From positions 1 through 16,930 of the forward strand of contig JAGXSO010000103.1 in NCBI GenBank assembly GCA_018333775.1: a stretch of 16,930 nucleotides of DNA, written 5' to 3'. The stretch comes from Truepera sp. GTDB lineage: Bacteria > Deinococcota > Deinococci > Deinococcales > Trueperaceae. Every line of letters begins with the position of its first letter. Position 1 is the stretch's first letter. Positions 5,133-13,509 of the stretch are shown here, one piece after another. Both the position numbers and the translations under genes were made by a program. Below the pieces are notes generated by a model. The model had not been told where the DNA came from. It did no database searches and saw only the letters and a list, made by a program, of their open reading frames with translations.

Positions 5133-6128
5133 ATGAAACCGATTGCCCTCGACGCTATGGGCGGCGACCATATGCCGCAGGCCGCCGTGCAGGGTGCCTT
5201 GCAGGCTGCCCAGCAGGGGATCGCGGTGATCTTGGTGGGTGACGAAACGACCCTCAAGGCCGAACTAGCCAAACACGGCGGGTCGCTTCCCATCCACCAC
5301 GCCCCAGACTTTTTCAGCATGCACGACAACGCCGGCGAGGTGCGCAAGCGCAAGGACAGCAGCATCGTGCGAGCCATGCGGCTAGTTAAGGATGGCGAGG
5401 CGGCGGCGTGCGTGTCGATGGGACACTCGGGCGCCACTATGGCGGCGGCGCTGCTGGTGCTGGGGCGCCTCAAGGGTGTTGAGCGCCCCGCCCTGTTGGC
5501 CAATATCCCCCTGCCAAGCGGCTTTGTAGCCCTGCTTGATGCGGGCGCCAACGCCGATTGCCGCCCTGCCCACTTGCAACAGTTTGCTGTCATGGGTGCA
5601 GCCTATGCTCGAGCGGTGTACGGTAAGGCCGAGCCGCTAGTGGGGCTGATGTCGATCGGCGAAGAGGAAGGGAAGGGCAACGAGCTGACCCGTGAGGCGC
5701 ATCAGCTGCTCAAGGTCACGCCGGGCATCAGATTCTACGGCAATGTTGAAGGGCGCGACCTGTTCCGGGGGACTGCCGATGTGATTGTCACCGACGGTTT
5801 TACCGGCAACGTCATGCTTAAGTTGGCCGAGGGTGAGGCGCGGATGCTGTTCGGCTGGATCCGCGACGCTATCAGCCGGGGCGGCTTAGTCACTAAGTTA
5901 GGGGCGGTGCTGGTCAGGCCGGCTTTGCGCGGTGTGGCCCGCCAGCTTGACCCTGCCGAGTACGGCGCGCAGCCGCTGCTCGGGGTAGCAGGCTACGCCT
6001 TTATCGGTCACGGCTCGTCGGAGGCTAAAGCGGTAGCGAGCGCTCTTAGAACCGCTCACCAAGCGGCGGAGACCGATCTGCTAGCGACCATCCGGCACGA
6101 TCTGGCGACGCTTTTGGCCGCTGCCTGA
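5133..6128 (+). CDS. plsX: Phosphate acyltransferase PlsX
   Basis: 331 aa, normal for the family. It opens with MKPIALDAMGGDHMPQAAVQ, the PlsX signature, and has SMGHSGATMAAALL in the first third and the VTDGFTGNVMLKLAEG stretch in the C-terminal half. PlsX converts acyl-ACP and phosphate to acyl-phosphate, which PlsY then uses to acylate glycerol-3-phosphate in membrane phospholipid synthesis. It acts as a peripheral protein on the inner face of the cell membrane. No fab genes follow here, unlike the plsX-fabH order of many bacteria. The gene ends 84 bases before the end of the convergent lipoprotein gene and no terminator hairpin was recognised between them. Confidence 0.93.
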   Translation: MKPIALDAMGGDHMPQAAVQGALQAAQQGIAVILVGDETTLKAELAKHGGSLPIHHAPDFFSMHDNAGEVRKRKDSSIVRAMRLVKDGEAAACVSMGHSGATMAAALLVLGRLKGVERPALLANIPLPSGFVALLDAGANADCRPAHLQQFAVMGAAYARAVYGKAEPLVGLMSIGEEEGKGNELTREAHQLLKVTPGIRFYGNVEGRDLFRGTADVIVTDGFTGNVMLKLAEGEARMLFGWIRDAISRGGLVTKLGAVLVRPALRGVARQLDPAEYGAQPLLGVAGYAFIGHGSSEAKAVASALRTAHQAAETDLLATIRHDLATLLAAA

Positions 6129-6216
6129 TATAACGCGCGACGGCATCGAGATCTCCTTCCCACACGTCACCTTTTACTGGGGCGAGGGGCAGATGCCGCG
6201 CCCGCCTCAAGACTAG
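6127..6216 (+). pseudogene. Possible C-terminal tail of a lost MscS-type channel gene
   Basis: Directly after plsX, in the +1 frame, the sequence reads DITRDGIEISFPHVTFYWGE and ends a few residues later with a proline-rich tail at TAG (6214-6216). The string GIExxFPxxTx followed by a short charged tail resembles the end of mechanosensitive channels of the MscS family (typical ending GIEIPFPQRTV). No start codon precedes it, and upstream in this frame lies plsX coding sequence. It therefore looks like the remains of a gene joined to plsX by deletion. Short length makes the family assignment uncertain. Its last bases overlap the stop of the lipoprotein gene on the other strand. Confidence 0.4.
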
Positions 6217-7337
6217 GGTGGGAGCACCAGCGCCGGGAACCAGCTGATGAAGGCCGGCGCCGTGAGGTCGGTGAGCGGAATCACTGTCAGCGCCGGAGTG
6301 CCCTCGCGATAGCTAAGCTCATCGAACACCGCAACCCGCCGGTCCCCCGCCACAAAGACCAGCCTGTTGAGCGCCTCGACCGTACCGCTCTGGTAGTCTC
6401 TAAGGATAGCGGTGGGCTGGGCTGTGTCGGTCACGCTCAGGTGGACAGTGAAATGGTCCCGACCCAGGATTATCACCCGCTCAAGGTCGGCAAAGTCGCT
6501 ACTGATCAGGCTGCGGCTGCCGGGGCTAGTGGTTACCGGGGGTGCGGCATCGCCGGGGACGCGGTAGTTCTCGAACGCTACAAAGCTGCCGGTTGCTAGC
6601 ACCACCATGCTGTCAAGAACAATCCCCATATCTTGAATCTCTCGAGCAGGGATCACCGCTTCGCTGACTGTACTTACTCGTGTCGGCTCGGCAAGCGCCA
6701 CGCGCTCGAGCCTCACCCCGTCGGTGACCTCCTCAAGAAAGTACAGCGTGTCGTCTATTTGATCGAGCACGAGGGCGTTATCGACCAGCGGGAACACCCG
6801 CCCTTCGTAGTGCCTGACAAAACGCGGCGGGGTTAGCTCGAGCAGGCTAATGAAGATATTGCCGGGGGCGCCACAGGCGGCCGGCTGATGTAACAGGGCG
6901 GCAAAACGCCCGTCGCTGCTGACCTGGAGCCGGGTGGGGCAGATTACCGTGGGCCTTGGGCCGGGAAGATCGTTAAGCGCGATCCGGGCGGTCTCAGCAA
7001 AGCCCTCGAGGCGATCCGGCGCCAGGTTGCGCAGGTTGAAGGTGCTCAGATAACTTAACCCTGCACCGTCACGGCTGAGCACCACCAGCGCCGTTCGGCC
7101 CCCCGCCCGGTCGATCACATCGGCGGCCAGCGGCAGGCCGGGCAAGTCGCGCAGGCTGTCAGCTAGCCAGACAAGCCCACCCTCGGGCTGCAGGACGTTG
7201 TTTTCGATAAGCGCCAGTCGGCCCTGGTCGCCGTTGGCGAATCCAACTACTAGCAACGTCTCGGGGATTTCTTCCACCGTGCCGGTGCAGCCGCTCGCTA
7301 GGATTAAAAGTAGCAGTAGCATCCAGAGCCGTTTCAT
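6213..7337 (-). CDS. Lipoprotein of unknown function
   Basis: 374 aa. The first 17 residues, MKRLWMLLLLLILASGC, are a textbook lipoprotein signal with C17 as the modified cysteine. The rest shows no catalytic motif I recognise. It is rich in beta-strand-like stretches alternating with turns (for example RVIILGRDHFTVHLSVTD and NRLVFVAGDRRVAVFDELS), which suggests a beta-propeller-like or WD-like fold anchored on the outside of the cell membrane or on the outer membrane. It follows lptD on the same strand after 127 bases containing an 8-bp tandem repeat, so it may belong to the lpt transcript or have its own promoter. ATAAGGG lies directly before the ATG, a weak ribosome site. A role in envelope assembly is only guilt by association. 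Confidence 0.75.
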   Translation of the reverse strand: MKRLWMLLLLLILASGCTGTVEEIPETLLVVGFANGDQGRLALIENNVLQPEGGLVWLADSLRDLPGLPLAADVIDRAGGRTALVVLSRDGAGLSYLSTFNLRNLAPDRLEGFAETARIALNDLPGPRPTVICPTRLQVSSDGRFAALLHQPAACGAPGNIFISLLELTPPRFVRHYEGRVFPLVDNALVLDQIDDTLYFLEEVTDGVRLERVALAEPTRVSTVSEAVIPAREIQDMGIVLDSMVVLATGSFVAFENYRVPGDAAPPVTTSPGSRSLISSDFADLERVIILGRDHFTVHLSVTDTAQPTAILRDYQSGTVEALNRLVFVAGDRRVAVFDELSYREGTPALTVIPLTDLTAPAFISWFPALVLPP

Positions 7338-7358
7338 CCCTTATCCCAACGAACATCA

Positions 7359-7388
7359 GTATTCAAGTATTCAAGTATTCGAGTATAC
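7359..7388. repeat. 8-bp tandem repeat (GTATTCAA, about 3.75 copies)
   Basis: GTATTCAA at 7359-7366 and 7367-7374, GTATTCGA at 7375-7382 and a partial GTATAC at 7383-7388. It lies 22-51 bases upstream of the lipoprotein ATG. The AT-rich units each contain GAATAC/GTATTC, so copy-number change would alter the spacing or number of -10-like elements. No coding function is seen. Confidence 0.75.
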
Positions 7389-7464
7389 GGGCAGGAGCGA
7401 CCCACGTAGTCACCCGATTTCACTCGCGGTGGTGAACGATGGTTCATGGGCGATTCCTCACGCC

Positions 7465-10335
7465 TTACTCCTCCCGCCCCGGCCAGCGCAAACCCAGGTC
7501 TAGTTCGGGGGCGATGCCGGGCCCGCCCCCCGGGGCGGTAATGGCTAAGCGCACCCGGCCGGTCTTGGTGTCCCAACTGCCGTAGAGCGCCCAGCAGCAG
7601 CGGTTCCAGGCTACGCTAATGGTCGGCTGGAAGTTCCAGGGGCTCTCTGCTAAGGTGTTGCCGGTTAAGTCCCAGACGTCGCTCAGGGCGGCAGAGAGGT
7701 ATAGCTCGTCTAACACTCGGACTGTGACTGCCAGGCTATCAAAGGTCAATGCGCTGCGCGTGATCTCGTCCAGAGCTGGGTTATAGGTAGCGCGGTAGCC
7801 GATGGCCCCCTGCAACCCCACTCTACCAAAAAAGTCGCTGCGCAGCAGTAGTGCAGCCCGCTGCAAGAAGGTGCGGGGGAGGGCGTTATCAGCGAGCTGC
7901 AACTCGGCAAAGGCATCGAGGCTAAAGTTGATGGATCCGAACTCGGTGTTCTCCAGGTTGACGAAGGCCTCGAGCCGGCTGTTGCGAAAGCCGCCAGGCT
8001 CAAGGGCCGGGTCGTAGCTGGTCCGGTAGCTTAGGCGCCACTGCTCGCGGCCAAATCGCCGCGCGGCGTCGCGCAGGCTAAACTCCCAGTGCTCGAGCCG
8101 GGTCGGGCTGACGGCAAAGCCGAACCAGTGCGGCGGTAAGAGGGCAAAGCCGCCAGCCTCCAGGCTGGCCACACCGGGCCAGGTCAGGCTATAGCGGCTC
8201 CCTGCGCCGGCCATGCCGGTGCGGTAGTCGAAGCGCTGATCGAGGCTGAACTCCAGCATCGCCAGGCGCGTGCTAAACTCCAGCCGCAGCTCCTGGGGCT
8301 CGCCCAGATTGATGTCGCGGCGGTAGCTCAGCCGGGCGCCGGGGATGCCGTCGTGTGGCTCAATGGTCCCCACCGTGACGGCTAATTCAAGCGGCTCCCA
8401 GTCATTGCGAGGGCCGGGCGGGTCGTAGCGCAGGCCGGTCCGCAGCTCGAAACGCGCGTAAGGGCGCAGGCCGACAGCCAGCGCCAGCGTGCTGGCCGAC
8501 TCATTGCGCGTTTGGCCCAGGCGGTCCGGGGCCACCATCAGGTCTTGAATGTGACTCACAGTCAGCTCAGCGATGAAATTGGGATCAGGGTAGCGCAAAC
8601 CGAGGTCGAAGTTGAGCGTGCCGGGGTCGGGGGTTCTCAGGTCGTAGCTGTTGCGGACGCTCAAAGAGAGCCAGGGGAGGTTGCCAAAGAGGGTCAGAGA
8701 GGTGTTCAGGGGGCCGGAGCCGATCGCTTCGCGGCGGCGGCTGTCCCAGAAAATATAGCTGTAGTCGGCGCGGATGGCCAACCAGGCCAGCGGAGTAAGG
8801 CTTAGGCTGCTGCGCAGGTCGGTTAGACTGAAGGGGATTTCGCGGTCGAAGCGGAACGGAGTCTGCCCCTCGGTGGTGTTGCGGGTAAAGATGGCGCTAA
8901 AGTCGCCGAACCGCCCGAAGCTCTGGCGCAGCGCCAGTTGGCTGTCCCAGCGAATTAAGCGTTCACCGCTGCTGTAGTAGCGCCCACTGAAGAGACTCAG
9001 CCCAAAGAGGCTCGACCCCTCCCAAGGACTAAGCGGCGCCAGGCGCAGGGCGTGGTTCCACAGCAGGCGACCGGCGCTGACCGAGGGCAGGCGGGCTACC
9101 CGGCGGTTAGCGGGGTTGCTGAGGTCCTGGTAGGCGCCTATGACTAGCTGCACGCCGCTTAAGCTAAAAGGGCCGACCGTGAAGGTCGGTCTCCCGGCAG
9201 GCTCGAGCCTAAGCTCGGCCAGGGTGCGCTCCGGCACCCCCCTCCGGGCATAGGAAGGGCTTAGCGCTGGATCGTTGGGATCGAGATCAAAGTAGCCCTG
9301 ACTGAGGAACCCCCCCTCAATCCCCCCTGCCACCCCTCCCAAGTTGATGGTGTACTCGACCAAGCGCTGGCGGCGGTTGTCGTCGCGCTCGACGAGGAAG
9401 CGCACCGACGGCGTGATGCCGGCAAAGGTCTCATATAGCCAGCGCGCCGTGAGCTGGTCGCGGGTCTTGCCGCCGGGCTGGCGCACGTCGATAAACGACG
9501 GCGTGTACTGCAACGCAAAAGTCAGCTCGGAGTCAGCGAAAAACGCGCGGTGGCGCACGCCGAAGCCCAGGTAGCTGGCCGTAACCCGGCCGCCCAGCAG
9601 GACGTTGGTGAGCAGGTTTCCCTGTCCCGGCAGCACGTCGGCGTAGTAGCGCAGCGAGGCCGTGCCATAGGCGTTATAACCGGCGGTATAAGGCCAATCG
9701 AGAGCGATTTCGGCCCGCGCGGTGGCCGTTCCCTGGCTGATGCTGAAGCGCGGCTGGCGCTCTACCGGGCCGAGCGGGATAAGCAACAGGGGCAGAGTTA
9801 GTATCGGCACGTCGCGAATAAGGACGGTAACCTCATAAGCGATCAGCCGGTCGCCAGGGTAGAGGAGCAGGCGCTCGGCCTTAAAGCTGTAATCCTCGAT
9901 CTCTTGCGGACAGCGGCTGCACGGGCTGAAGCGCCCGCCCAGGACCTCGATCTGGCCGGGCATCAGGGCAGCCGACAGCCCACGGACATCGATCGCTGCG
10001 GTAGTGATAAAGACCTCGAAAGCGCGCAGCGTCTCGTTGGCCAGATCGATAGTAAAGTCTTCACCTTCAACAGTTTCGCGTCCGGTGCTAAAACGCCCCC
10101 GTCCGACAATCCGCACTAGACGCTCATTGGTATCGAACTCTAGGTAGTCGGCTTCGATAACGGTATCGCCCAGGGTGATGCGGGCCGGCGACCCTTGCAC
10201 CACGATCAGCTCGATCCGGCGCCCGTCCGGCAAAGTCAGGGGGCGGTACTCGATCTGCTCGGCCTCGATCACCCCCTGGGTGGGCTGTGCTAGCGCCGTG
10301 CCCAGCAGCGCCAGGACTAGCAGCCAGGGGCGCAT
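7465..10335 (-). CDS. lptD: LptD/OstA-type outer-membrane LPS (or glycolipid) assembly protein
   Basis: 956 aa, longer than the 784 aa of E. coli LptD. Signal peptide MRPWLLVLALLGTALAQ, then an OstA jellyroll domain to about residue 125 (VIEAEQIEY, GDTVIEADYLEFD). Next comes GGRFSPCSRCPQEIEDYSFK with C139 and C142, the VPILTLPLLLIPLG stretch that precedes the barrel in LptD proteins, and a long beta-barrel with alternating strands. An adjacent pair C913-C914 (NRCCW) stands 42 residues from the end, matching the C-terminal CC pair that forms the essential disulfides of LptD. In the known system LptD and LptE insert lipopolysaccharide into the outer leaflet. The start ATG (10333-10335) shares one base with the stop of lptG (TGATG); the longer frame to 10413 is discarded because it overlaps lptG and has no signal. 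Confidence 0.85.
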   Translation of the reverse strand: MRPWLLVLALLGTALAQPTQGVIEAEQIEYRPLTLPDGRRIELIVVQGSPARITLGDTVIEADYLEFDTNERLVRIVGRGRFSTGRETVEGEDFTIDLANETLRAFEVFITTAAIDVRGLSAALMPGQIEVLGGRFSPCSRCPQEIEDYSFKAERLLLYPGDRLIAYEVTVLIRDVPILTLPLLLIPLGPVERQPRFSISQGTATARAEIALDWPYTAGYNAYGTASLRYYADVLPGQGNLLTNVLLGGRVTASYLGFGVRHRAFFADSELTFALQYTPSFIDVRQPGGKTRDQLTARWLYETFAGITPSVRFLVERDDNRRQRLVEYTINLGGVAGGIEGGFLSQGYFDLDPNDPALSPSYARRGVPERTLAELRLEPAGRPTFTVGPFSLSGVQLVIGAYQDLSNPANRRVARLPSVSAGRLLWNHALRLAPLSPWEGSSLFGLSLFSGRYYSSGERLIRWDSQLALRQSFGRFGDFSAIFTRNTTEGQTPFRFDREIPFSLTDLRSSLSLTPLAWLAIRADYSYIFWDSRRREAIGSGPLNTSLTLFGNLPWLSLSVRNSYDLRTPDPGTLNFDLGLRYPDPNFIAELTVSHIQDLMVAPDRLGQTRNESASTLALAVGLRPYARFELRTGLRYDPPGPRNDWEPLELAVTVGTIEPHDGIPGARLSYRRDINLGEPQELRLEFSTRLAMLEFSLDQRFDYRTGMAGAGSRYSLTWPGVASLEAGGFALLPPHWFGFAVSPTRLEHWEFSLRDAARRFGREQWRLSYRTSYDPALEPGGFRNSRLEAFVNLENTEFGSINFSLDAFAELQLADNALPRTFLQRAALLLRSDFFGRVGLQGAIGYRATYNPALDEITRSALTFDSLAVTVRVLDELYLSAALSDVWDLTGNTLAESPWNFQPTISVAWNRCCWALYGSWDTKTGRVRLAITAPGGGPGIAPELDLGLRWPGREE

Positions 10336-11399
10336 CAGCGCCTCCAGGTGATCGCCAGCAGCACCGTCGCCGAGCCGGCATAAAGGGCTACCGGCGCCCA
10401 GCCGGCCAGCCAAGCCGGTACCGTCCCTTGCGCGCCTAACAGGTTAAAGACGCTCCAGGTGGCGTAGTAGACAAAGGTCAAAAACAGCACCGAGACCAGC
10501 CCCAAGCCGCTGCGGCTGCGAAAAGTCGAGAGGGCGATGGCCAGGGCGAAGATGGCAAAGGCGGTAGCGGCGGCGGGTTCGGCAAATTTGCGGTGCAGCG
10601 CCGTCCATTCAGCGGGTTGGGGGCGGTCGTGCTGGAGGCGGGCAAGTAGCTCGCGGAGGGGCAACCGCACCAGCTCCGGGCTCCCCATGACACCGGCGGC
10701 CAGGCGGCGGAAAGGCACCTCGGCGTAGGCCGCTTCGGCTACCAGCACCACCTCGCTCTGGCGATAGGTGACAAAGCGAACCTCCCTCAGCCGCCAGACC
10801 CCGGCTGCTTCATCGAGCTGGCCCTCCACGGCGCTGATTACCTCGCGCGGGCCCGTTGAGCCGCCGGCTTGAATTACCGTGACCCCATAGGCTAAGCCGC
10901 CGGGCTTAAGCTCACGGATAAAGATGCTGCGCCCCAGGGCATCGGTAAAGAAGCTCCCCTCTTGCAGGAAGAGTTCGGGGCTCTGAATGAGGATGTCCTT
11001 TTGCGCCTCGAGCGCCTGGCCGGTGCTCCAGGGGACGACTAGCTCGGAGTTGAGGAAGCTGAGGCTGCTAATCAATAACCCCAGCCCCACGAGCGGCGCC
11101 AAAAACTGGCCGGGGCTAACCCCCAACAGCAGGCTGGCCTTGATCTCACCGTCCTGCCCTAGCCGGGCTAAGCCGAGCAAGGCGGCAAAGAGCAGCGCCA
11201 GCGGGATGCCGTGACTGGCTGCCCCCGGCAGGCTGTAGAGCAAGAAGCGCGCCACTAAGGCCGGGCTGACGCCGCGTGCGATCACCTCGGCCAGCACGCC
11301 CAAGAGCGTGGCGGCCAGCAACAGCACCAGCAACACTGCCAGGCCGGCCAGATAGAGCGGCAGGATTTCGCGAATGAGATAAAGGCTGAAGCGCTTCAT
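10335..11399 (-). CDS. lptG: LptF/LptG-family permease of the LPS export ABC transporter (second copy)
   Basis: 354 aa, YjgP/YjgQ family. Start MKRFSLYLIREILPLYLAGL with the first helix at about residues 13-35, two more helices to about residue 120, and a periplasmic beta-jellyroll domain (about 125-265). Three final helices include FAIFALAIALSTFRSRSGLG and end at WRR. The pattern, six helices around a periplasmic jellyroll, is that of LptF and LptG, which with LptB extract lipopolysaccharide from the inner membrane and pass it to LptC and LptA. The two family members cannot be told apart with certainty; gene order F-G is the reason for this name. The ATG at 11399 is chosen since the longer frame overlaps the preceding gene. 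The stop is fused with the lptD start. Confidence 0.85.
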   Translation of the reverse strand: MKRFSLYLIREILPLYLAGLAVLLVLLLAATLLGVLAEVIARGVSPALVARFLLYSLPGAASHGIPLALLFAALLGLARLGQDGEIKASLLLGVSPGQFLAPLVGLGLLISSLSFLNSELVVPWSTGQALEAQKDILIQSPELFLQEGSFFTDALGRSIFIRELKPGGLAYGVTVIQAGGSTGPREVISAVEGQLDEAAGVWRLREVRFVTYRQSEVVLVAEAAYAEVPFRRLAAGVMGSPELVRLPLRELLARLQHDRPQPAEWTALHRKFAEPAAATAFAIFALAIALSTFRSRSGLGLVSVLFLTFVYYATWSVFNLLGAQGTVPAWLAGWAPVALYAGSATVLLAITWRR

Positions 11400-11400
11400 G

Positions 11401-12453
11401 TTACCTAAACCGCCACCAGGCCAACAGCGCGCCGACCGCCCCGACTGCGCCGCTGGTAAACCAGGCGGCGGTGACGGGCGAGAGCACGCGCTGCTCAAAC
11501 AGGTCGCCCGAGAGCGTCCAGATGAAATAGAACAGCACCAGCAGAATAATGGTCCAGGCAAAACCGGCGCTGCGCCCACGCAGATTTAGCCCTAGCACAC
11601 CGGCGATCAGCGCAAACACCAGCGCGCTAAAGGCGTCAGCTACGCGGCGATGAAACTCAAAGAGCGGCTGGCGGGTGTCGGCGCCGCTGCGCAGACCGTC
11701 CTGGTAGAGCTGCCAGAGCTGGCTTAAGGTCAGCGTTTCAGAGCGGGCCAGAGCTGCCGCCGGGCTCTGAGTGACAAAAGGGAGGATTATCTCAGCGTGC
11801 CGGGTCAGGGTGCCGTTGGCTAGCTCGGTAGCGTTCTCCAGCCGCCACTGGCGGGCCTGGCTGTCCCACAGGCCCCGCGGAGCGCTGATGAGGCTGCCGT
11901 CCTCGCGCAGGATCAAGAGGCCCAGCAACGTCGCTTGTTCGGGGTTGTCATCTTTGGCACGGATCCGGCCGGCATAGTAGATCCCCTGGCCGGCGATAAA
12001 ATACGCCACCTCGCTCTGCGCCGCGGCAGGAGGGCGCTCGTAGAAGAACGAGGCCACCAGCCGGTCGTAAGCGACCTTGCCGAGCGGCTCTAAGTAGCCG
12101 TTATTGACCAGGCTTAAGGCGCTGACCAACAGGCCGAAGCCTAAGAGCGGGCCGAGCAAGGAGGAGGGCCTTACCCCTAGCGCGTAGGCCGCTTTCAGTT
12201 CGGAGTCCTTGGCGAGCCGCCCCGTTGCCAACAAGACCGCAAAGACCACGGCGATGGGGAGCGAGAGGTGCAAAAACCACGGCAGCTGATAGAGCATCAG
12301 CCGCCCGACTGTGGCGAGAGTGGCGTCTTGCTCGAGCAAGAACCTGGCCCACACGGTCAGAAAATCGATCGACAGCAGCAGGCAAAACGCCGCTACCCCC
12401 AGGGCGTAGAGGCCGGCCGATTCGCGGAGCAGATACCGGGCCAGACGGCTCAT
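11401..12453 (-). CDS. lptF: LptF/LptG-family permease of the LPS export ABC transporter (first copy)
   Basis: 350 aa, same fold as the next gene: MSRLARYLLRESAGLYALGV with helix 1 at about 13-33. Helices follow near 50-70 and 100-120, then a periplasmic domain (about 130-260) and three C-terminal helices including FAWTIILLVLFYFIWTL. LptFG partners of LptB2 power lipopolysaccharide transport. The gene is first of the lptF-lptG-lptD run and is separated from lptG by a single base. Its ATG (12451-12453) has a TATACT box 8 bases upstream and no Shine-Dalgarno. It is divergent from the nitrilase gene with 50 bases between starts, so both promoters share that gap. Confidence 0.85.
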   Translation of the reverse strand: MSRLARYLLRESAGLYALGVAAFCLLLSIDFLTVWARFLLEQDATLATVGRLMLYQLPWFLHLSLPIAVVFAVLLATGRLAKDSELKAAYALGVRPSSLLGPLLGFGLLVSALSLVNNGYLEPLGKVAYDRLVASFFYERPPAAAQSEVAYFIAGQGIYYAGRIRAKDDNPEQATLLGLLILREDGSLISAPRGLWDSQARQWRLENATELANGTLTRHAEIILPFVTQSPAAALARSETLTLSQLWQLYQDGLRSGADTRQPLFEFHRRVADAFSALVFALIAGVLGLNLRGRSAGFAWTIILLVLFYFIWTLSGDLFEQRVLSPVTAAWFTSGAVGAVGALLAWWRFR

Positions 12454-12461
12454 GCCGCGTC

Positions 12462-12467
12462 AGTATA
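12462..12467 (-). promoter_or_regulatory. -10 hexamer TATACT of the lptF-lptG-lptD operon
   Basis: TATACT on the minus strand, 8 bases before the lptF ATG. No ribosome binding site lies between them, so transcripts would be leaderless or nearly so. No strong -35 box. Confidence 0.5.
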
Positions 12468-12489
12468 CCCAAGCGCCATGAGAACTGGG

Positions 12490-12502
12490 GGTTAAAATAA
12501 CC
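12490..12502. promoter_or_regulatory. Palindrome GGTTA-AAA-TAACC containing the nitrilase -10 box
   Basis: GGTTAAAATAACC is symmetric around AAA. It includes TAAAAT (12493-12498), placed 5 bases before the nitrilase ATG at 12504. The site is also about 23-35 bases upstream of the lptF -10 box, in the shared divergent gap, so a regulator bound here could affect both genes (inference). Confidence 0.4.
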
Positions 12503-12503
12503 T

Positions 12504-13487
12504 ATGAAGGCTCAGCTAGTAGCGGTTCAAGCGCGGATGCAACCCGCCGACTACCGTGACGCAGCGAGCTTTCGGGCTAAGATCCTAGCTCTTACCGAGC
12601 GCGCGGTCGATGGCCTGGGTACGGGGCCGCGGCTGCTGGCGTTCCCGGAACTGATCGGCTTTCCGCTCTTAATGCTCGATGAGCCGGAGGCCCTGCGTGT
12701 CGGCAGCGTGGCGCAAGCGATCCGCCTCTTGCTGCAAAAGCATCGGCTCGAGCTGATAAGCGTGATGGCGGGGCGGCAGTTGGGGCTATTAGGAGCGCTC
12801 TATGCGCTGCGGGCGGTGCCGGCTTACCTGGCTTATCGCGAGGCCTTTGCTGAAGCGGCGCGCCTGGCCGGGGCGACCGTGGTAGCCGGTAGCATCTTGC
12901 TCCCGCACATTGAAGAGGAGGCGGCGCGCGGGGTGCATGTAGTAGGGCGGCGGGTCTATAACACCGCCTTTAGCTTCGGGCCGCACGGCGGGGTATTAAA
13001 CCGCACTCGTAAGTGTTACCTGATGCCTAACGAGGCCCGCTCAGGGCTGTCACGCGGTGTAATTGAGCAGCTAAGCGGCTTTGAGACGCCGCTCGGCCGG
13101 GTCGGGGTAGCGATCTGTCTGGACGGCTTTTACAGTTCGGTGATAGAGCGCTTCGATGGCCTGGGGGCAGCGGTGGTGGTACAGCCGAGCGCTAACCCGG
13201 CCGAGTGGACGCGCCGCTGGCCGCCTAACCCGGCCTTGAGTGAAGGCGAGGCCTGGCTTAGCTTAGGGCTGCGCCGGCAGTTGCAAGGGCGGCTGCACCT
13301 GCAATTTGGGGTCAATCCGATGCTGGTTGGAGACCTGCTGGGCCTTTCGCTACGGGGTCGCTCGAGCCTGGTAGCCAACGCCCGCTTTCAACCCGATGTC
13401 GGCCTGGAGGGGTATCAGGGGCTACTGGCAATTGCTCCCAGTGACCGTGAAGAGGCCTTTGTCCGGGCCGAGATTGCGCTGGGGTAG
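12504..13487 (+). CDS. Nitrilase-superfamily carbon-nitrogen hydrolase
   Basis: 327 aa. The catalytic triad is E49 (FPELIGFP), K170 (NRTRKCYLMPNE) and C205 (GVAICLDGFY), each in its usual motif. Members hydrolyse amides, nitriles or carbamoyl compounds in the cytoplasm. The stretch between E49 and the next conserved strand (GATVVAGS, residue 123) is about 35 residues longer than usual by my recollection and forms a helical insert (QAIRLLLQKHRLEL... region). No substrate can be assigned. The gene is divergent from lptF and ends 34 bases before the DUF4388 gene, which has its own -10 box. The start at 12504 is supported by TAAAAT 5 bases upstream. Confidence 0.82.
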   Translation: MKAQLVAVQARMQPADYRDAASFRAKILALTERAVDGLGTGPRLLAFPELIGFPLLMLDEPEALRVGSVAQAIRLLLQKHRLELISVMAGRQLGLLGALYALRAVPAYLAYREAFAEAARLAGATVVAGSILLPHIEEEAARGVHVVGRRVYNTAFSFGPHGGVLNRTRKCYLMPNEARSGLSRGVIEQLSGFETPLGRVGVAICLDGFYSSVIERFDGLGAAVVVQPSANPAEWTRRWPPNPALSEGEAWLSLGLRRQLQGRLHLQFGVNPMLVGDLLGLSLRGRSSLVANARFQPDVGLEGYQGLLAIAPSDREEAFVRAEIALG

Positions 13488-13509
13488 GGCATATTGCAGG
13501 CGCATTGGA

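Noticed and set aside
7359..7388. Short tandem repeats as a CRISPR-like array
   Set aside because: Units are 8 bp with no spacers, so they cannot be CRISPR.
10336..10413. N-terminal 26-residue extension of LptD
   Set aside because: It overlaps the lptG coding end and would displace the signal peptide; the ATG at 10335 with TGATG coupling is better.
11400..11579. 60-residue N-terminal extension of LptG
   Set aside because: It overlaps lptF and is low-complexity; the conserved start is MKRFSLYLIRE at 11399.
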